Assembly: GCA_903928915.1 (NCBI GenBank)
Contig: CAIYSL010000092.1
Location: 1-53,133, forward strand
Direction: 5' to 3'
From: an uncultured Syntrophobacterales bacterium
GTDB lineage: Bacteria > Desulfobacterota > Syntrophia > Syntrophales > UBA5619
DNA: 53,133 nucleotides
Shown here: positions 1 to 8,900 of the stretch, piece by piece
Numbering within the stretch: the first letter of the stretch is position 1
Layout of the letters: each line of letters opens with the position of its first letter
Translations under genes and position numbers: made by a program
The notes under the pieces: generated by a model
What the model was told of the DNA's origin: nothing
Databases searched by the model: none
The model's input: the letters and a program-made list of their open reading frames with translations, nothing else

Positions 1-1227
1 GCCATCGGCATCGAGATCCCCAACCAGGAGCGCGAACCGGTCCGGCTGCGCGACGTCCTCGACCACACCGCGTTTCGCGAAACCTCCTGCAGGCTCCCGA
101 TCGCCCTCGGCGAGGATATCGTCGGCGCGCCGGTCATCGCGGACCTGATCCGCATGCCGCACCTCCTGATCGCCGGCACGACCGGGTCGGGAAAGAGCGT
201 GTCGCTCAACGCCATGATCTGCAGCATCCTGTTCAAGGCGCCGCCCGACGAGGTCAAATTCCTGATGATCGATCCCAAGCGGCTCGAATTGTCCGGCTAC
301 GAAGGGATCCCCCATCTCCTCCACCCCGTGGTCGTCGATCCGAAGAAGGCCTCGCTCGTCCTCAGGTGGGCCGTGGAAGAGATGGAGCGGCGCTACCGGA
401 TCATCGGCAGCGTGGGGGTGAAGAGTATCGAGGCGTACAACAGGTCGCGCGACGGCAAGCCGGCGGGGCCGGAACGGGCCGCGCCGCCTGAGACCGGGGC
501 CGAAGGGCCCGCCGACGGGGAACCGGAGGAGGACGCGGCGGCGGCCCCCTCCCCGGAGGAGATCGGGCCGCTCCCCGATCGTCTCCCCTACCTGGTCATC
601 GTCATCGACGAGCTGGCCGACCTGATGATGGTTGCCCAGCGGAACGTGGAAGAATCGCTGACCCGCCTTGCCCAGATGGCCCGCGCCGCCGGGATCCACC
701 TGATCCTGGCGACCCAGCGCCCGTCGGTAGACGTCATCACCGGGATCATCAAGGCCAATTTCCCGACCCGGATCTCCTTCCAGGTTTCCTCGAAGGTGGA
801 CTCGCGGACGATCCTCGACCAGCTGGGCGCGGAGAAGCTCCTCGGCGCGGGCGACATGCTCTTCGTCCCGCCGGGCATCTCCCGCCTGGTGCGGATCCAC
901 GGGGCCTACGTCTCGGATACCGAGATCGACCGGATCGTCGAGTTCGTGAAGAAGCAGGGCCAGCCCGCCTACGACGAATCGATCACCGAGTTCGAACCCG
1001 ATTCGGGCGAAGAGAAGCCGGACGATGATTTCGACGAGAAGTACGACCAGGCCGTCGAACTGGTGACCGACCTGGGGCAGGCCTCGATCTCGCTCGTCCA
1101 GCGGTACATGAAAATCGGGTACAACCGGGCGGCCCGGCTGATCGAGCGGATGGAGGCCGAGGGGGTCGTCGGCCCGTCGGACGGCGCCAAACCCCGGAAG
1201 GTCCTCGCCCGCAAACTGTCCCGCTGA
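1..1227 (+). CDS. ftsK: DNA translocase FtsK, C-terminal part (5' end outside window)
   Basis: This is the motor half of FtsK/SpoIIIE, the hexameric ATPase that pumps chromosome ends through the division septum. The reading frame is open from base 1, so the N-terminal membrane domain and linker lie upstream; 408 residues are visible. The Walker A motif GTTGSGKS is at visible residues 59-66 and the Walker B stretch VIVIDELADLM follows at about 198-208. The last ~65 residues (from DEKYDQAVELV) form the winged-helix gamma domain that reads KOPS/SRS sites in this family. Between Walker A and B, about 445-580 bp, lies an acidic, Ala/Pro-rich insert that looks longer than in textbook FtsK and is probably a surface loop. 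rimO starts 16 bp after the stop. The identification is firm; only the N-terminus is missing. Confidence 0.96.
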   Translation, partial: AIGIEIPNQEREPVRLRDVLDHTAFRETSCRLPIALGEDIVGAPVIADLIRMPHLLIAGTTGSGKSVSLNAMICSILFKAPPDEVKFLMIDPKRLELSGYEGIPHLLHPVVVDPKKASLVLRWAVEEMERRYRIIGSVGVKSIEAYNRSRDGKPAGPERAAPPETGAEGPADGEPEEDAAAAPSPEEIGPLPDRLPYLVIVIDELADLMMVAQRNVEESLTRLAQMARAAGIHLILATQRPSVDVITGIIKANFPTRISFQVSSKVDSRTILDQLGAEKLLGAGDMLFVPPGISRLVRIHGAYVSDTEIDRIVEFVKKQGQPAYDESITEFEPDSGEEKPDDDFDEKYDQAVELVTDLGQASISLVQRYMKIGYNRAARLIERMEAEGVVGPSDGAKPRKVLARKLSR

Positions 1228-1242
1228 GGAAGAAGAGCCGCT

Positions 1243-2595
1243 ATGCCCTCCCGCACGGTCCACATCGTCAGCCTCGGTTGTCCCAAGAATCTGGTCGATT
1301 CCGAGGTCATGGCCGCCGCCCTCGCCGAGGGGGGCTATCTGCTCACCGACCGCCCCGAGGAGGCCGCGGTGATCCTGATCAACACCTGTGCCTTCATCCT
1401 GCCAGCCAAAGAGGAATCGGTCGAGGAGATCCTCCGTATGGCGGCCTGGAAGGGTGGGGGAAGCGGTCCCTGCACGCACCTGGTGGTCACGGGGTGCCTC
1501 CCCCAGCGGTACGGAGCGTCTCTGGAGGAGGCCCTGCCGGAGGTGGATCTCTTCCTCGGCGTCGGCGAGGTCCCCCACATCGCCCGCCGCCTCGACGCAC
1601 TGCTGGGCGGCCCGAAGCGCCCGGGGCCCCGGCGGCGGTCCGTCATCGGGAAACCGACCTTCCTGATGAACGCCGACCAGCGGCGTCCCGGTCCCGCCAT
1701 GCCCCCGAGCGCCTACATCAAGATCGCCGACGGCTGTTCCAACCGCTGCTCCTACTGCGTCATCCCCGCGATCCGCGGCAAGGCCCGGAGCCGGACCGTC
1801 GACGACCTGGTGCGGGAGGCGGCGGGGCTCGCCTCCCGGGGCGTCCGCGAGCTGATCGTCACCGCCCAGGACACGACCGCCTACGGGGCCGACCTGAAGG
1901 GAAAGCCGACGCTCGGCCTGCTGCTCACCGAGTTGGCCGGCGTGGACGGCATCGCCTGGATCCGCCTGCTGTACACCTATCCCGCCCGCCTGACCGAAGA
2001 GCTGCTCGGGGCGATCGCCCGTCAGGAGAAGCTTTGCCGGTACATCGACATCCCGATCCAGCACTGCGACGACGCGGTCCTGCGAGCCATGAACCGGCGC
2101 GGCGACGCCGCAGAGCTCCGAACGGTGATCTCCCGGGCCCGGGAGATCATCCCCGGGGTTGCCCTCCGCACCTCGCTGATCGTCGGGTTCCCCGGCGAGA
2201 CCCGCAGGCGGTTCGAAAATCTCCTCGCCTTCGTCCGGGAGGTCCGGTTCGACCACCTCGGGGTGTTCACCTACTCCCGCGAAGAGGGAACGGCCGCCGC
2301 CGAGCGCCCGTCGCGGATCTCCGCACCCGAGAAGGAACGGCGGCGCGAGCTCGTGATGGAGGAGCAGGCGCTGATCTCAGCCGAGATCAACGCGGCGCTG
2401 GTCGGGAGCGAGCAGGAGGTCCTCGTCGAAGGGACGAGCGACGCTGCGGGCTACGGCGGCCTCGGCAGGTGCCGGCACCAGGCCCCCGATATCGATGGAG
2501 TGACCCATATCGTCCAGACCCCTCCGCCCGGGGCCATCGTCCGCTGCCGGATCGTCGCCGCGGACGAGTACGACCTCTACGCCACGCTGCTCTGA
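1243..2595 (+). CDS. rimO: Ribosomal protein uS12 methylthiotransferase RimO
   Basis: RimO is a radical-SAM enzyme that methylthiolates a conserved aspartate of ribosomal protein S12. The 450-residue length is normal. The N-terminal methylthiotransferase domain begins HIVSLGCPKNLVDSE and carries the further cluster cysteines in NTCAF and TGCLPQ. The radical-SAM motif CSNRCSYC places cysteines at residues 165, 169 and 172, and is followed by VIPAIRGKARSR, typical of RimO rather than MiaB. A TRAM domain occupies roughly the last 65 residues. The ATG at 1243 is used because the conserved N-terminus begins there. The gene lies just after ftsK on the same strand, so the two may be co-transcribed. 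The long overlapping frame in phase +1 is a GC-rich shadow. Confidence 0.96.
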   Translation: MPSRTVHIVSLGCPKNLVDSEVMAAALAEGGYLLTDRPEEAAVILINTCAFILPAKEESVEEILRMAAWKGGGSGPCTHLVVTGCLPQRYGASLEEALPEVDLFLGVGEVPHIARRLDALLGGPKRPGPRRRSVIGKPTFLMNADQRRPGPAMPPSAYIKIADGCSNRCSYCVIPAIRGKARSRTVDDLVREAAGLASRGVRELIVTAQDTTAYGADLKGKPTLGLLLTELAGVDGIAWIRLLYTYPARLTEELLGAIARQEKLCRYIDIPIQHCDDAVLRAMNRRGDAAELRTVISRAREIIPGVALRTSLIVGFPGETRRRFENLLAFVREVRFDHLGVFTYSREEGTAAAERPSRISAPEKERRRELVMEEQALISAEINAALVGSEQEVLVEGTSDAAGYGGLGRCRHQAPDIDGVTHIVQTPPPGAIVRCRIVAADEYDLYATLL

Positions 2596-2701
2596 TCCCC
2601 GGCTCTCTGCCCGGCGTCGTCCGCTTGCCCGAGGGGGGAACGGCCCTGGCGCCCAACTGCGCCGATGACCGGTTGTTATCCATTATATGATTATTATTCG
2701 T

Positions 2702-2729
2702 TTGACTTATATGACCAGAGGAATAGATT
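2702..2729 (+). promoter_or_regulatory. Putative sigma70 promoter of phnW
   Basis: TTGACT (2702-2707) is separated by 16 bp from TAGATT (2724-2729). It lies in an AT-rich island (about 2675-2750) that contrasts with the GC-rich surroundings. It would start a transcript about 30 bases before the phnW ATG. Support is sequence match and position only. Confidence 0.5.
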
Positions 2730-2768
2730 CATTTTCAACGAACATCCGGAATGGAAAGGAAGAGGTGT

Positions 2769-3887
2769 ATGGATATAGACAGTTTGCCGGACAACCCCTA
2801 CCTGCTGCTCACCCCGGGGCCACTGTCCACCACCAAGAGCGTCAAGGCGGCAATGCTCAGAGACTGGTGCACCTGGGACGATGATTACAAGCAGCTCGTG
2901 CAGGAGGTCAGGACGACGCTGACCCGGCTGGCCACGGATCGGACGGACCTCTACACCACCGTACTGATGCAGGGAAGCGGGACCTTCTGCGTGGAGTCCA
3001 CCATCGGCACGGCACTTCCGGCGGGCGGGAAACTGCTGGTGCTGCCCAACGGCGCCTACGGCGACCGGATGGTGCAGATCGCCCGCACGCTGAAGATCGA
3101 CTGCGCCGCCAACGACAGCGGCGAGGTCGATCCGCCCGACCTGGAGAAACTGGAGGCGACCCTCAAGATGGACGACGCGATCACCCACGTCGCCGTGGTC
3201 CACTCCGAAACCACCACCGGCATGCTCAACCCAATCGAGGCGATCGGCCGGATCGTCAAGAAGTACGGCAAGGTTTACATCGTCGACGCGATGAGCAGCT
3301 TCGGCGGCATCCCTATCGACGTAGCGGGGATCGACATCGACTTCATCGTCAGCAGCGCCAACAAGTGCATCCAGGGGGTGCCGGGCTTCGGGTTCGTCAT
3401 CGCCAAGAAGGACGCGCTTCTGAAGTGCAGGGGACAGGCCCGCTCGCTTTCGCTCGACCTGTACGACCAGTGGAAGACCATGGAGGAGGACAAGGGGAAA
3501 TGGCGCTACACCTCCCCGACGCACGTGGTCCGCGCCTTCTGCCAGGCCCTCGCGGAACTCGACGCCGAGGGGGGGATCGCCCGACGGGCGGAGCGCTACC
3601 GGGCCAACCACCGGACCCTCGTCGACGGCATGCGGAAGCTCGGCTTCCGGACGCTCCTCGCCGACGCCTTTCAGGGGCCGTTCATCACCTCCTTCTACAG
3701 CCCGGAGGATAAACGGTACGCATTCAAGACCTTCTATGATAAACTGAAGGCCCGGGGGTTCGTGATCTACCCGGGCAAGGTCTCCCGGGCCAGCGCCTTC
3801 CGCATCGGCACGATCGGCGACGTGCACCCCGCGGACATGGAGCGGCTCCTGGGGGCGGTCGAGGCCTCGCTGTTCTGGAAGGGGTGA
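2769..3887 (+). CDS. phnW: 2-aminoethylphosphonate:pyruvate transaminase PhnW
   Basis: PhnW is a PLP class V aminotransferase that moves the amino group of 2-aminoethylphosphonate (ciliatine) to pyruvate, giving phosphonoacetaldehyde and L-alanine. The N-terminus [16 protein letters not shown], the block [12 protein letters not shown] and the PLP-lysine motif [15 protein letters not shown] (Lys199) are diagnostic of PhnW within the class. I chose the ATG at 2769 because AAAGGAAGAGG ends three bases before it; an in-frame ATG at 2751 would add six residues. The predicted length is 372 residues, normal for the family. ald follows after 21 bp, which suggests that the alanine produced is re-oxidised to pyruvate. 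No phosphonatase gene is adjacent. PhnW can also serve AEP synthesis, but the ald partner argues for breakdown. Confidence 0.93.
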   Translation: MDIDSLPDNPYLLLTPGPLSTTKSVKAAMLRDWCTWDDDYKQLVQEVRTTLTRLATDRTDLYTTVLMQGSGTFCVESTIGTALPAGGKLLVLPNGAYGDRMVQIARTLKIDCAANDSGEVDPPDLEKLEATLKMDDAITHVAVVHSETTTGMLNPIEAIGRIVKKYGKVYIVDAMSSFGGIPIDVAGIDIDFIVSSANKCIQGVPGFGFVIAKKDALLKCRGQARSLSLDLYDQWKTMEEDKGKWRYTSPTHVVRAFCQALAELDAEGGIARRAERYRANHRTLVDGMRKLGFRTLLADAFQGPFITSFYSPEDKRYAFKTFYDKLKARGFVIYPGKVSRASAFRIGTIGDVHPADMERLLGAVEASLFWKG

Positions 3888-3908
3888 TCCCGTTCACCGG
3901 AGGGTGAC

Positions 3909-5021
3909 ATGATCATCGGCGTGCTCAGGGAGATCAAGACCGAGGAGTACCGGGTCGCCATGACCCCGGCCGGGGCGGAGGTCCTGGAGCGCCACGGCCA
4001 CGGGGTCATCGTGGAGCAGAACGCCGGTCTCGGCAGCGGGTTTTCCGACGACGCCTACCGCAGCGCAGGTGCCGAGATCGTCGGGAGCGCGGCGGAGGTG
4101 TACGCCCGCTCCCGGCTGGTGATGCACGTCAAGGAGCCGCAGCCCGCCGAGTACCCGCTGATCCGTTCCGGCCAGGTCGTGTTCACCTATTTCCATCTCG
4201 CCGCCAGCGAAGCGCTGACGCGGGCCATCATCAAGACCCGCTGCGTCGCCCTTGCCTACGAAACGATCCGGAAGATCGACGGGACCCTGCCGCTGCTGAC
4301 GCCGATGAGCGAGGTGGCCGGCCGGATGGCGATCCAGGAGGGGGCGAAGTATCTCGAGATGGAGTACGGCGGGGAGGGGCTGCTGCTCGGCGGCGTCCCC
4401 GGCGTGGAGCCGGCCACGGTGCTCGTCATCGGCGCCGGGACGGTGGGCACCCAGGCGGCCCGGATGGCCTGCGGTCTCGGTGCGCGGGTGTATCTGATCG
4501 ATTCCTGCCTGCAGCGTCTCCGCGACCTGAGCGAGGTGATGCCGCCGAACTGCGTCACCCTCGTCTCCTCACCGGCGACGATCCGCCGGCTGATCCGCGA
4601 GGCGGACCTCGTCGTCGGGTCGGTGCTCATCCCGGGGGCCAAGGCCCCCAAGCTCGTCACCCGCGACATGCTCGCCCAGATGAAGAAGGGAGCGGTCCTG
4701 GTGGACGTGGCGATCGACCAGGGCGGCTGCTTCGAAACCTCACGGCCCACCACCCACAAGGACCCCATCTACACCGTCGACGGCATCATCCACTACTGCG
4801 TCGCCAACATGCCCGGGGCCGTGGCCAAAACCTCGACCATGGCCCTGACCAACGCTACCCTCCCCTACGCCGTCGAGATCGCCGATAAGGGGTGGAAGCA
4901 GGCGATGCGCGAAAACCCCGAGATCGGAGAGGGGGCCAACGTCGTCGCGGGAAAGGTCACCCACCGGGGGGTCGCCGAGGCCTTCGGCCTGAAGTTCACC
5001 CCCATCGACCGGCTGCTCTGA
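3909..5021 (+). CDS. ald: Alanine dehydrogenase
   Basis: Ald is a cytoplasmic NAD-dependent enzyme interconverting L-alanine with pyruvate, ammonium and NADH. The 370-residue length is standard. The N-terminus MIIGVLREIKTEEYRVAMTP is characteristic of the Ald/PntA family. Lys75 (in HVKEPQ) and His96 (in TYFHLAAS) fall at the numbers of the catalytic residues of characterised alanine dehydrogenases. The NAD-binding turn VLVIGAGTVGTQAA is in the middle. It begins 21 bp after phnW, with GGAGGGTGAC just upstream of its ATG, so the two are almost certainly one transcript. The natural reading is that Ald regenerates the pyruvate used by PhnW and releases AEP nitrogen as ammonium; that coupling is inference. 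Confidence 0.95.
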   Translation: MIIGVLREIKTEEYRVAMTPAGAEVLERHGHGVIVEQNAGLGSGFSDDAYRSAGAEIVGSAAEVYARSRLVMHVKEPQPAEYPLIRSGQVVFTYFHLAASEALTRAIIKTRCVALAYETIRKIDGTLPLLTPMSEVAGRMAIQEGAKYLEMEYGGEGLLLGGVPGVEPATVLVIGAGTVGTQAARMACGLGARVYLIDSCLQRLRDLSEVMPPNCVTLVSSPATIRRLIREADLVVGSVLIPGAKAPKLVTRDMLAQMKKGAVLVDVAIDQGGCFETSRPTTHKDPIYTVDGIIHYCVANMPGAVAKTSTMALTNATLPYAVEIADKGWKQAMRENPEIGEGANVVAGKVTHRGVAEAFGLKFTPIDRLL

Positions 5022-5200
5022 TCGGGTTCCCACCTCGGGGCAATCGCCGCCGGCCCTCCTCACCCGGGAGCCATCGTCGAGGTAAGACTGCCGGCAGGGT
5101 GGAATCCCCATGCGAACAGGTCCGCGAAGAAGATCTTCCTATGCCCCCGGGAGCGTCTGTCTGCCTGTTCGTGGTCGGCACGCCCGCGGCCCGGCCTTCC

Positions 5201-5614
5201 TCACCGCCTGCCACCCGCCAGCTTCATCAGGATCGCCACGCCGAGCCCCCAGGCGCCGTTGAGAAGCAGCCCCAGCAGGAGCGCCGACGGTTTCCACCCG
5301 GCGGCGAGGGGCAGCCCCTTCAGCGGGGCGACCACGAACCAGGCGACGAGGCTCGGCAGGACCGCTCCGAAGGCCAGCGCCATCAGCCAGTGGTTCACCC
5401 CGTTCTTCCGCCGGACGGCCATCCACAGCGGGATGCCCCACAGGCCGCCCCAGAAGGCGAGCGACAGGACCTGCGGGACCCCGAACGGCGCCGTCGGGGC
5501 AAAGGAATAGGGGACCCGCGGGATATACCCGGCGCCATGGAGGAGCGCAACGAGCCCCTGGTGAAAGATCAACGTGGCGGCAAACCCCGCCAGAAACGCC
5601 TTCAGGTACCGCAT
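5201..5614 (-). CDS. Small integral membrane protein, function unknown
   Basis: This 137-residue protein has about four hydrophobic segments (starting near residues 5, 45, 78 and 108) and a short basic tail ending KLAGGRR. The beginning MRYLKAFLAGFAATLIFHQG resembles small conserved proteobacterial membrane proteins of unknown role, but I recognise no named family. The start has GAGG a few bases upstream on the minus strand. It lies 48 bp downstream of the hydrolase/phosphoribosyltransferase pair on the same strand and may be the last gene of that transcript. The opposite-strand frame here looks like a shadow because it lacks any domain. Confidence 0.65.
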   Translation of the reverse strand: MRYLKAFLAGFAATLIFHQGLVALLHGAGYIPRVPYSFAPTAPFGVPQVLSLAFWGGLWGIPLWMAVRRKNGVNHWLMALAFGAVLPSLVAWFVVAPLKGLPLAAGWKPSALLLGLLLNGAWGLGVAILMKLAGGRR

Positions 5615-5662
5615 CTTCCCTCAGCCTCCTTCCCGTGCCCCCATGACGTGGGCTATGGTTTG

Positions 5663-6406
5663 TCACCGGGCCGGGGAATCACCCGCCACGGCCTCCGCCT
5701 GCCGGGCATCGTCCCCCCGCCCCGCAGCACCGCCGACGAGGTAGCGCCGGAGCCACTGGGATGCCAGGTTGGCCGCCCGCTCCAGGGCGCCGGGCTCCTC
5801 GAACAGGTGGGTCGCCCCGGGGACGATGACCATCCGTTTCGGTCCCGGCAGCCGGTCCATCGCCTGCTCGTTGAGCAGGATGACCTGATGATCGTTCCCC
5901 CCGACGATCAGCAGCGTCGGCGCCTGAACCCGTCCGAGCGCCTCGCCGGCGAGGTCCGGCCGGCCGCCGCGCGAAACGATGGCGCGCACCGCGGCGGGGT
6001 TCTCCGTCGCGGCGATCAGCGCGGCCGCGGCGCCGGTACTGGCGCCGAAGTAACCCGCGGCCAGATTCCCTGTTTCCGCCTGGGCGGCGAGCCACCGGGT
6101 GACACCGGAAAGCCGGCGGGCGAGGAGGCCGATGTCGAAGCGCAGCTTCAGCGTATACGTATCGATCTGTTCCTCCTGACGCGTCAGCAGATCGAACAGC
6201 AGCGTCGCCAGCCCGTCCTGCCTGAGGTACTCGGCCACGAACCGGTTGCGCGAACTGAACCGGCTGCTGCCGCTGCCGTGGACGAACACGACGATCCCCC
6301 TGGCCAGCTGAGGGATCGCCAGATCCCCCTCCAGGGTGACCCGGTCCAGGTTGATCCTGACAGGCCGTTCCGAACGCCCCGGTGCCCTTCCCCACCCCTC
6401 CTTCAT
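5663..6406 (-). CDS. Alpha/beta hydrolase, dienelactone-hydrolase type
   Basis: A 247-residue alpha/beta hydrolase. The oxyanion-hole region is FVHGSGSSRFSSRN, the nucleophile elbow is GASTG (serine flanked by glycines), the acid is in VGGNDHQV, and the histidine is in GATHLFEEPG, so the Ser-Asp-His triad is complete. The chosen start (6406) overlaps the stop of the upstream phosphoribosyltransferase as ATGA, indicating translational coupling; an in-frame ATG 30 bases upstream would lie inside that gene. Adjacent or fused phosphoribosyltransferase and hydrolase modules of this type are common in proteobacteria and actinobacteria. The substrate is unknown, and no signal peptide is present, so it is cytoplasmic. 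Confidence 0.88.
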   Translation of the reverse strand: MKEGWGRAPGRSERPVRINLDRVTLEGDLAIPQLARGIVVFVHGSGSSRFSSRNRFVAEYLRQDGLATLLFDLLTRQEEQIDTYTLKLRFDIGLLARRLSGVTRWLAAQAETGNLAAGYFGASTGAAAALIAATENPAAVRAIVSRGGRPDLAGEALGRVQAPTLLIVGGNDHQVILLNEQAMDRLPGPKRMVIVPGATHLFEEPGALERAANLASQWLRRYLVGGAAGRGDDARQAEAVAGDSPAR

Positions 6407-7071
6407 CGTTCCGCTCCCGTGCTCCCCTTCGCCCACCCAGGCGATTCCAGCAGGTACCGCACCTCCTCGTCCGTGGTCTGGGAGAAATCTTCATACCAGG
6501 CCCCCACGGCATGAAACGGTGTCGGGGTGATCCCGCAGAGGACCTCGTCAACCTCCGCCCGGAATTCATCGCAGGTACCCGGCGCCGCCGTGGGGACCGC
6601 CACGACGATCCGCCGGGGGGCCTGCCCCCGGAGCGCCCGCACCGCAGCGCGCATCGTCGCACCCGTGGCGAGCCCGTCGTCGACCAGGATCACCGTGAGC
6701 CCCTTCACGTCGCGGCGCGGCCCCTTCCCGCGGTACGCCTCCTCGCGCCGGGCGAGTTCCTGCTCCTCCCTGCGCGTGACGGCCTCGATGGCGGCCGCGG
6801 AGACGCTGATCTGCCGCAGCACCTCCTCGTTCATGACCCGTACGCCGCCCGTGGCGATCGCCCCCATGGCCAGTTCCTCGTAGCCGGGGACGCCGAGCTT
6901 CCGCACCACGAACACCTCGAGGGGGAGCCCGAGCCTCCGGGCCACCTCGGCGGCGACGACGACGCCGCCGCGGGGGAGCCCGAGAACCACCGCATCGGGC
7001 GCCTGCGCATAGGGCAGCAGCCGCTCGGCGAGATATTGACCGGCATGAACTCGATCGTGAAAGCGAAACAT
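6403..7071 (-). CDS. Phosphoribosyltransferase-family protein
   Basis: A type I phosphoribosyltransferase-fold protein (222 residues from the preferred start). The PRPP-binding loop VILVDDGLATGATM is intact, and the N-terminal part (VVLGLPRGGVVVAAEVARRL) and FVVRKLGVPGYEELAMGAIA match the stand-alone family often annotated simply as phosphoribosyltransferase. I prefer ATG 7071 (MFRFHDRV), with GGGAGGG about ten bases upstream, over the ATG at 7092, which has no ribosome site. Its stop overlaps the hydrolase start by four bases. The physiological base or product is not known for this family, and a role in stress or nucleotide salvage would be guesswork. Confidence 0.88.
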   Translation of the reverse strand: MFRFHDRVHAGQYLAERLLPYAQAPDAVVLGLPRGGVVVAAEVARRLGLPLEVFVVRKLGVPGYEELAMGAIATGGVRVMNEEVLRQISVSAAAIEAVTRREEQELARREEAYRGKGPRRDVKGLTVILVDDGLATGATMRAAVRALRGQAPRRIVVAVPTAAPGTCDEFRAEVDEVLCGITPTPFHAVGAWYEDFSQTTDEEVRYLLESPGWAKGSTGAER

Positions 7072-7201
7072 CCGGTACGCTCCCTCCCGCATCCGTCTCC
7101 GGCATCGCTGCGACGGCCGTCGGTCGGCCGTCTCCCGTACTGCCGGAGCTCCGTGGATAGAGGGTAAGCGGTTGGGACGGCCCGGACAATAGGAATCGAT
7201 C

Positions 7202-7224
7202 GTATGGCTTTCGGTATGCCATAC
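7202..7224. repeat. Inverted repeat downstream of fumC
   Basis: GTATGGC (7202-7208) and GCCATAC (7218-7224) form a 7-bp perfect stem with a 9-base loop, about 30 bases past the fumC stop on the minus strand. There is no uridine run on either side, so it is at best a processing or stability hairpin rather than an intrinsic terminator. The rest of the 184-bp fumC to phosphoribosyltransferase spacer shows nothing else. Confidence 0.4.
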
Positions 7225-7255
7225 CTACCATCTGGCGCATCGCACCCGGGCAGGC

Positions 7256-8668
7256 TCAGCCCCGGGGCGGTGAACCGGAGTGGGGAGTGGCGATTCCGCC
7301 GCCGATCAATGTTGCCGGATCGAGCAGGCGTTCAAGCTCCGGCCGGGAGATGCCAGTCAGTTCCTGGGCCACATCGATCACCGACCGGCCGGTGCGGATG
7401 GCCAATGCGGCGATCTCAGCCGCCTTTCGGTAGCCGATGATCGGGTTCAGGGCGGTGACGAGGATCGGGTTTACCGCCAGGACGCGCTTCAGGTTCTCTT
7501 CCCGCACCGTAAAACCGGCGATTGCCCTGTCCGCCAACAGGGGCGAGACGGAGGCGAGCAGTTCGATCGACTGCAGGAGGTTATGGGCGATCACCGGCAG
7601 CATGACGTTGAGCTGGAACGACCCGGACTGGCCGGCGATCGTGATCGCGGCGTCGTTGCCGATCACCTGGACGGCGGCCATGCAGACCGCCTCCGGGATG
7701 ACCGGATTGACCTTGCCCGGCATGATGCTGGAGCCCGGCTGCAGGGCAGGCAGCTCGATTTCCCCCAGTCCGGCGAGCGGACCGGAGTTCATCCAGCGCA
7801 GGTCGTTGCCGATCTTCAGCAGCGAGACGGCCACGGTCTTCAGTTGGCCGGAGAGCTCCACCGCCGCATCCTGGCTGCTCAGCCCTTCGAACAGCGACGG
7901 GTTCGCCACGAAGGGGAGGCCCGTGGCGGCGGCCAGGCAGGCCGCCATGCGCGCCGCGAATTCGGGATGGGCGTTGATCCCGGTGCCAACGGCGGTCCCG
8001 CCCTGGGCGAGGCGGTACACCCGCGGCAGGCTGCCCCGGAGCCGGTCGATCCCGTTGCCCACCTGCAGTGCCCAGCCGTCGAGCTCCTGGCCGAGGCGCA
8101 GCGGCATCGCGTCCATCAGGTGGGTGCGGCCGATCTTGACCGCCGCCCCGACCGTGCGGGCCTTTGCACGGATTGTTGCCCGCAGGTGCTGCAATGCCGG
8201 GATCAGCCGGTGACTGACGGCGAGGGCGGCGCTGAGATGGATCGCCGTGGGGATCGTGTCGTTGCTGCTCTGGCCCATGTTGACGTGGTCGTTGGCGCTG
8301 ACCGGCCTGCGCGTGCGGCGCGATGCCAGAGTCGCGATGACCTCGTTGACGTTCATGTTGGTGCTGGTGCCCGAACCGGTCTGGAACACGTCGAGCGGGA
8401 ACTGTTCCCGGTAGCGTCCGGCCACGATCTCCCCGGCCGCCGAACCGATGGCCCGGCCGATCTCCCCGTCGAGGAGCCCCAGTTCTCCGTTCACCTTGGC
8501 GGCGCACTGCTTGATCAACGCCACGGCACGGATCAGGGCGGGGGGCATGGGGATGCCGCTCACGGGGAAATTTTCCACGGCGCGCTGGGTCTGGGCTCCG
8601 TACAGCGCGCCCGCCGGCACCTTCACCTCTCCCATGCTGTCCTGTTCGCTGCGGTACTCGTCGCTCAT
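7256..8668 (-). CDS. fumC: Class II fumarate hydratase (FumC)
   Basis: FumC is the iron-independent, homotetrameric fumarase of the TCA cycle (fumarate to L-malate). The N-terminal MGEVKVPAGALYGAQTQRA, the FQTGSGTSTNMNVNEV block and the superfamily signature GSSIMPGKVNPV are all present. The catalytic His region GRTHLMDAMP is intact; QSSNDTIPTA is also as expected. From the chosen ATG at 8668 (MSDEYRSEQDSMG), preceded by GAGGGGC, the protein has 470 residues, near the usual ~465; the frame is open further upstream but without family similarity. Aspartate ammonia-lyase is the nearest alternative, but the sequence details fit fumarase. A strong sigma70 promoter lies about 100 bp upstream. Confidence 0.95.
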   Translation of the reverse strand: MSDEYRSEQDSMGEVKVPAGALYGAQTQRAVENFPVSGIPMPPALIRAVALIKQCAAKVNGELGLLDGEIGRAIGSAAGEIVAGRYREQFPLDVFQTGSGTSTNMNVNEVIATLASRRTRRPVSANDHVNMGQSSNDTIPTAIHLSAALAVSHRLIPALQHLRATIRAKARTVGAAVKIGRTHLMDAMPLRLGQELDGWALQVGNGIDRLRGSLPRVYRLAQGGTAVGTGINAHPEFAARMAACLAAATGLPFVANPSLFEGLSSQDAAVELSGQLKTVAVSLLKIGNDLRWMNSGPLAGLGEIELPALQPGSSIMPGKVNPVIPEAVCMAAVQVIGNDAAITIAGQSGSFQLNVMLPVIAHNLLQSIELLASVSPLLADRAIAGFTVREENLKRVLAVNPILVTALNPIIGYRKAAEIAALAIRTGRSVIDVAQELTGISRPELERLLDPATLIGGGIATPHSGSPPRG

Positions 8669-8766
8669 GGCTGCCCCTCGACCGGCGCCGGGTATGCCCC
8701 GCGGGGCCATCCCGCCCGGAGGGGCCGCGCGGCGGGCGCAGGAAAGCGCCGCGTCCTTCTTCTGAA

Positions 8767-8795
8767 AAGATAAGGAGGGCGGGGGAGGCTGTCAA
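8767..8795 (-). promoter_or_regulatory. Sigma70 promoter of fumC
   Basis: On the minus strand TTGACA (8795-8790) and TATCTT (8772-8767) are separated by exactly 17 bp. The -35 is perfect and the -10 matches 4 of 6. It would give a leader of about 90 bases before the fumC ATG at 8668. Confidence 0.7.
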
Positions 8796-8865
8796 GGATA
8801 ACTGCCCCGCCGGCAGGGCACGCACTGAACCGGTAGGTTTCCCTTACCAGTATCCTTCCTTTTAT

Positions 8866-8900
8866 ACCTTATTGCCCGTGCCGACACCGGGCGGTAAGGT
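8866..8900. repeat. 13-bp hairpin upstream of the baeRF-like gene
   Basis: ACCTTATTGCCCG (8866-8878) can pair over its full length with CGGGCGGTAAGGT (8888-8900), allowing two G-U pairs, with a 9-base loop. No U-run follows on either strand, so a terminator is unlikely; an operator or leader hairpin for the gene starting at 8979 is more likely. Confidence 0.5.

Noticed and set aside
1278-2690. A 470-residue frame overlapping rimO
   Set aside because: Same-strand +2 shadow with Arg/Pro-rich composition.
4892-6514. A 540-residue plus-strand frame spanning the ald 3' end and two minus-strand genes
   Set aside because: Antisense to three credible genes and without domains.
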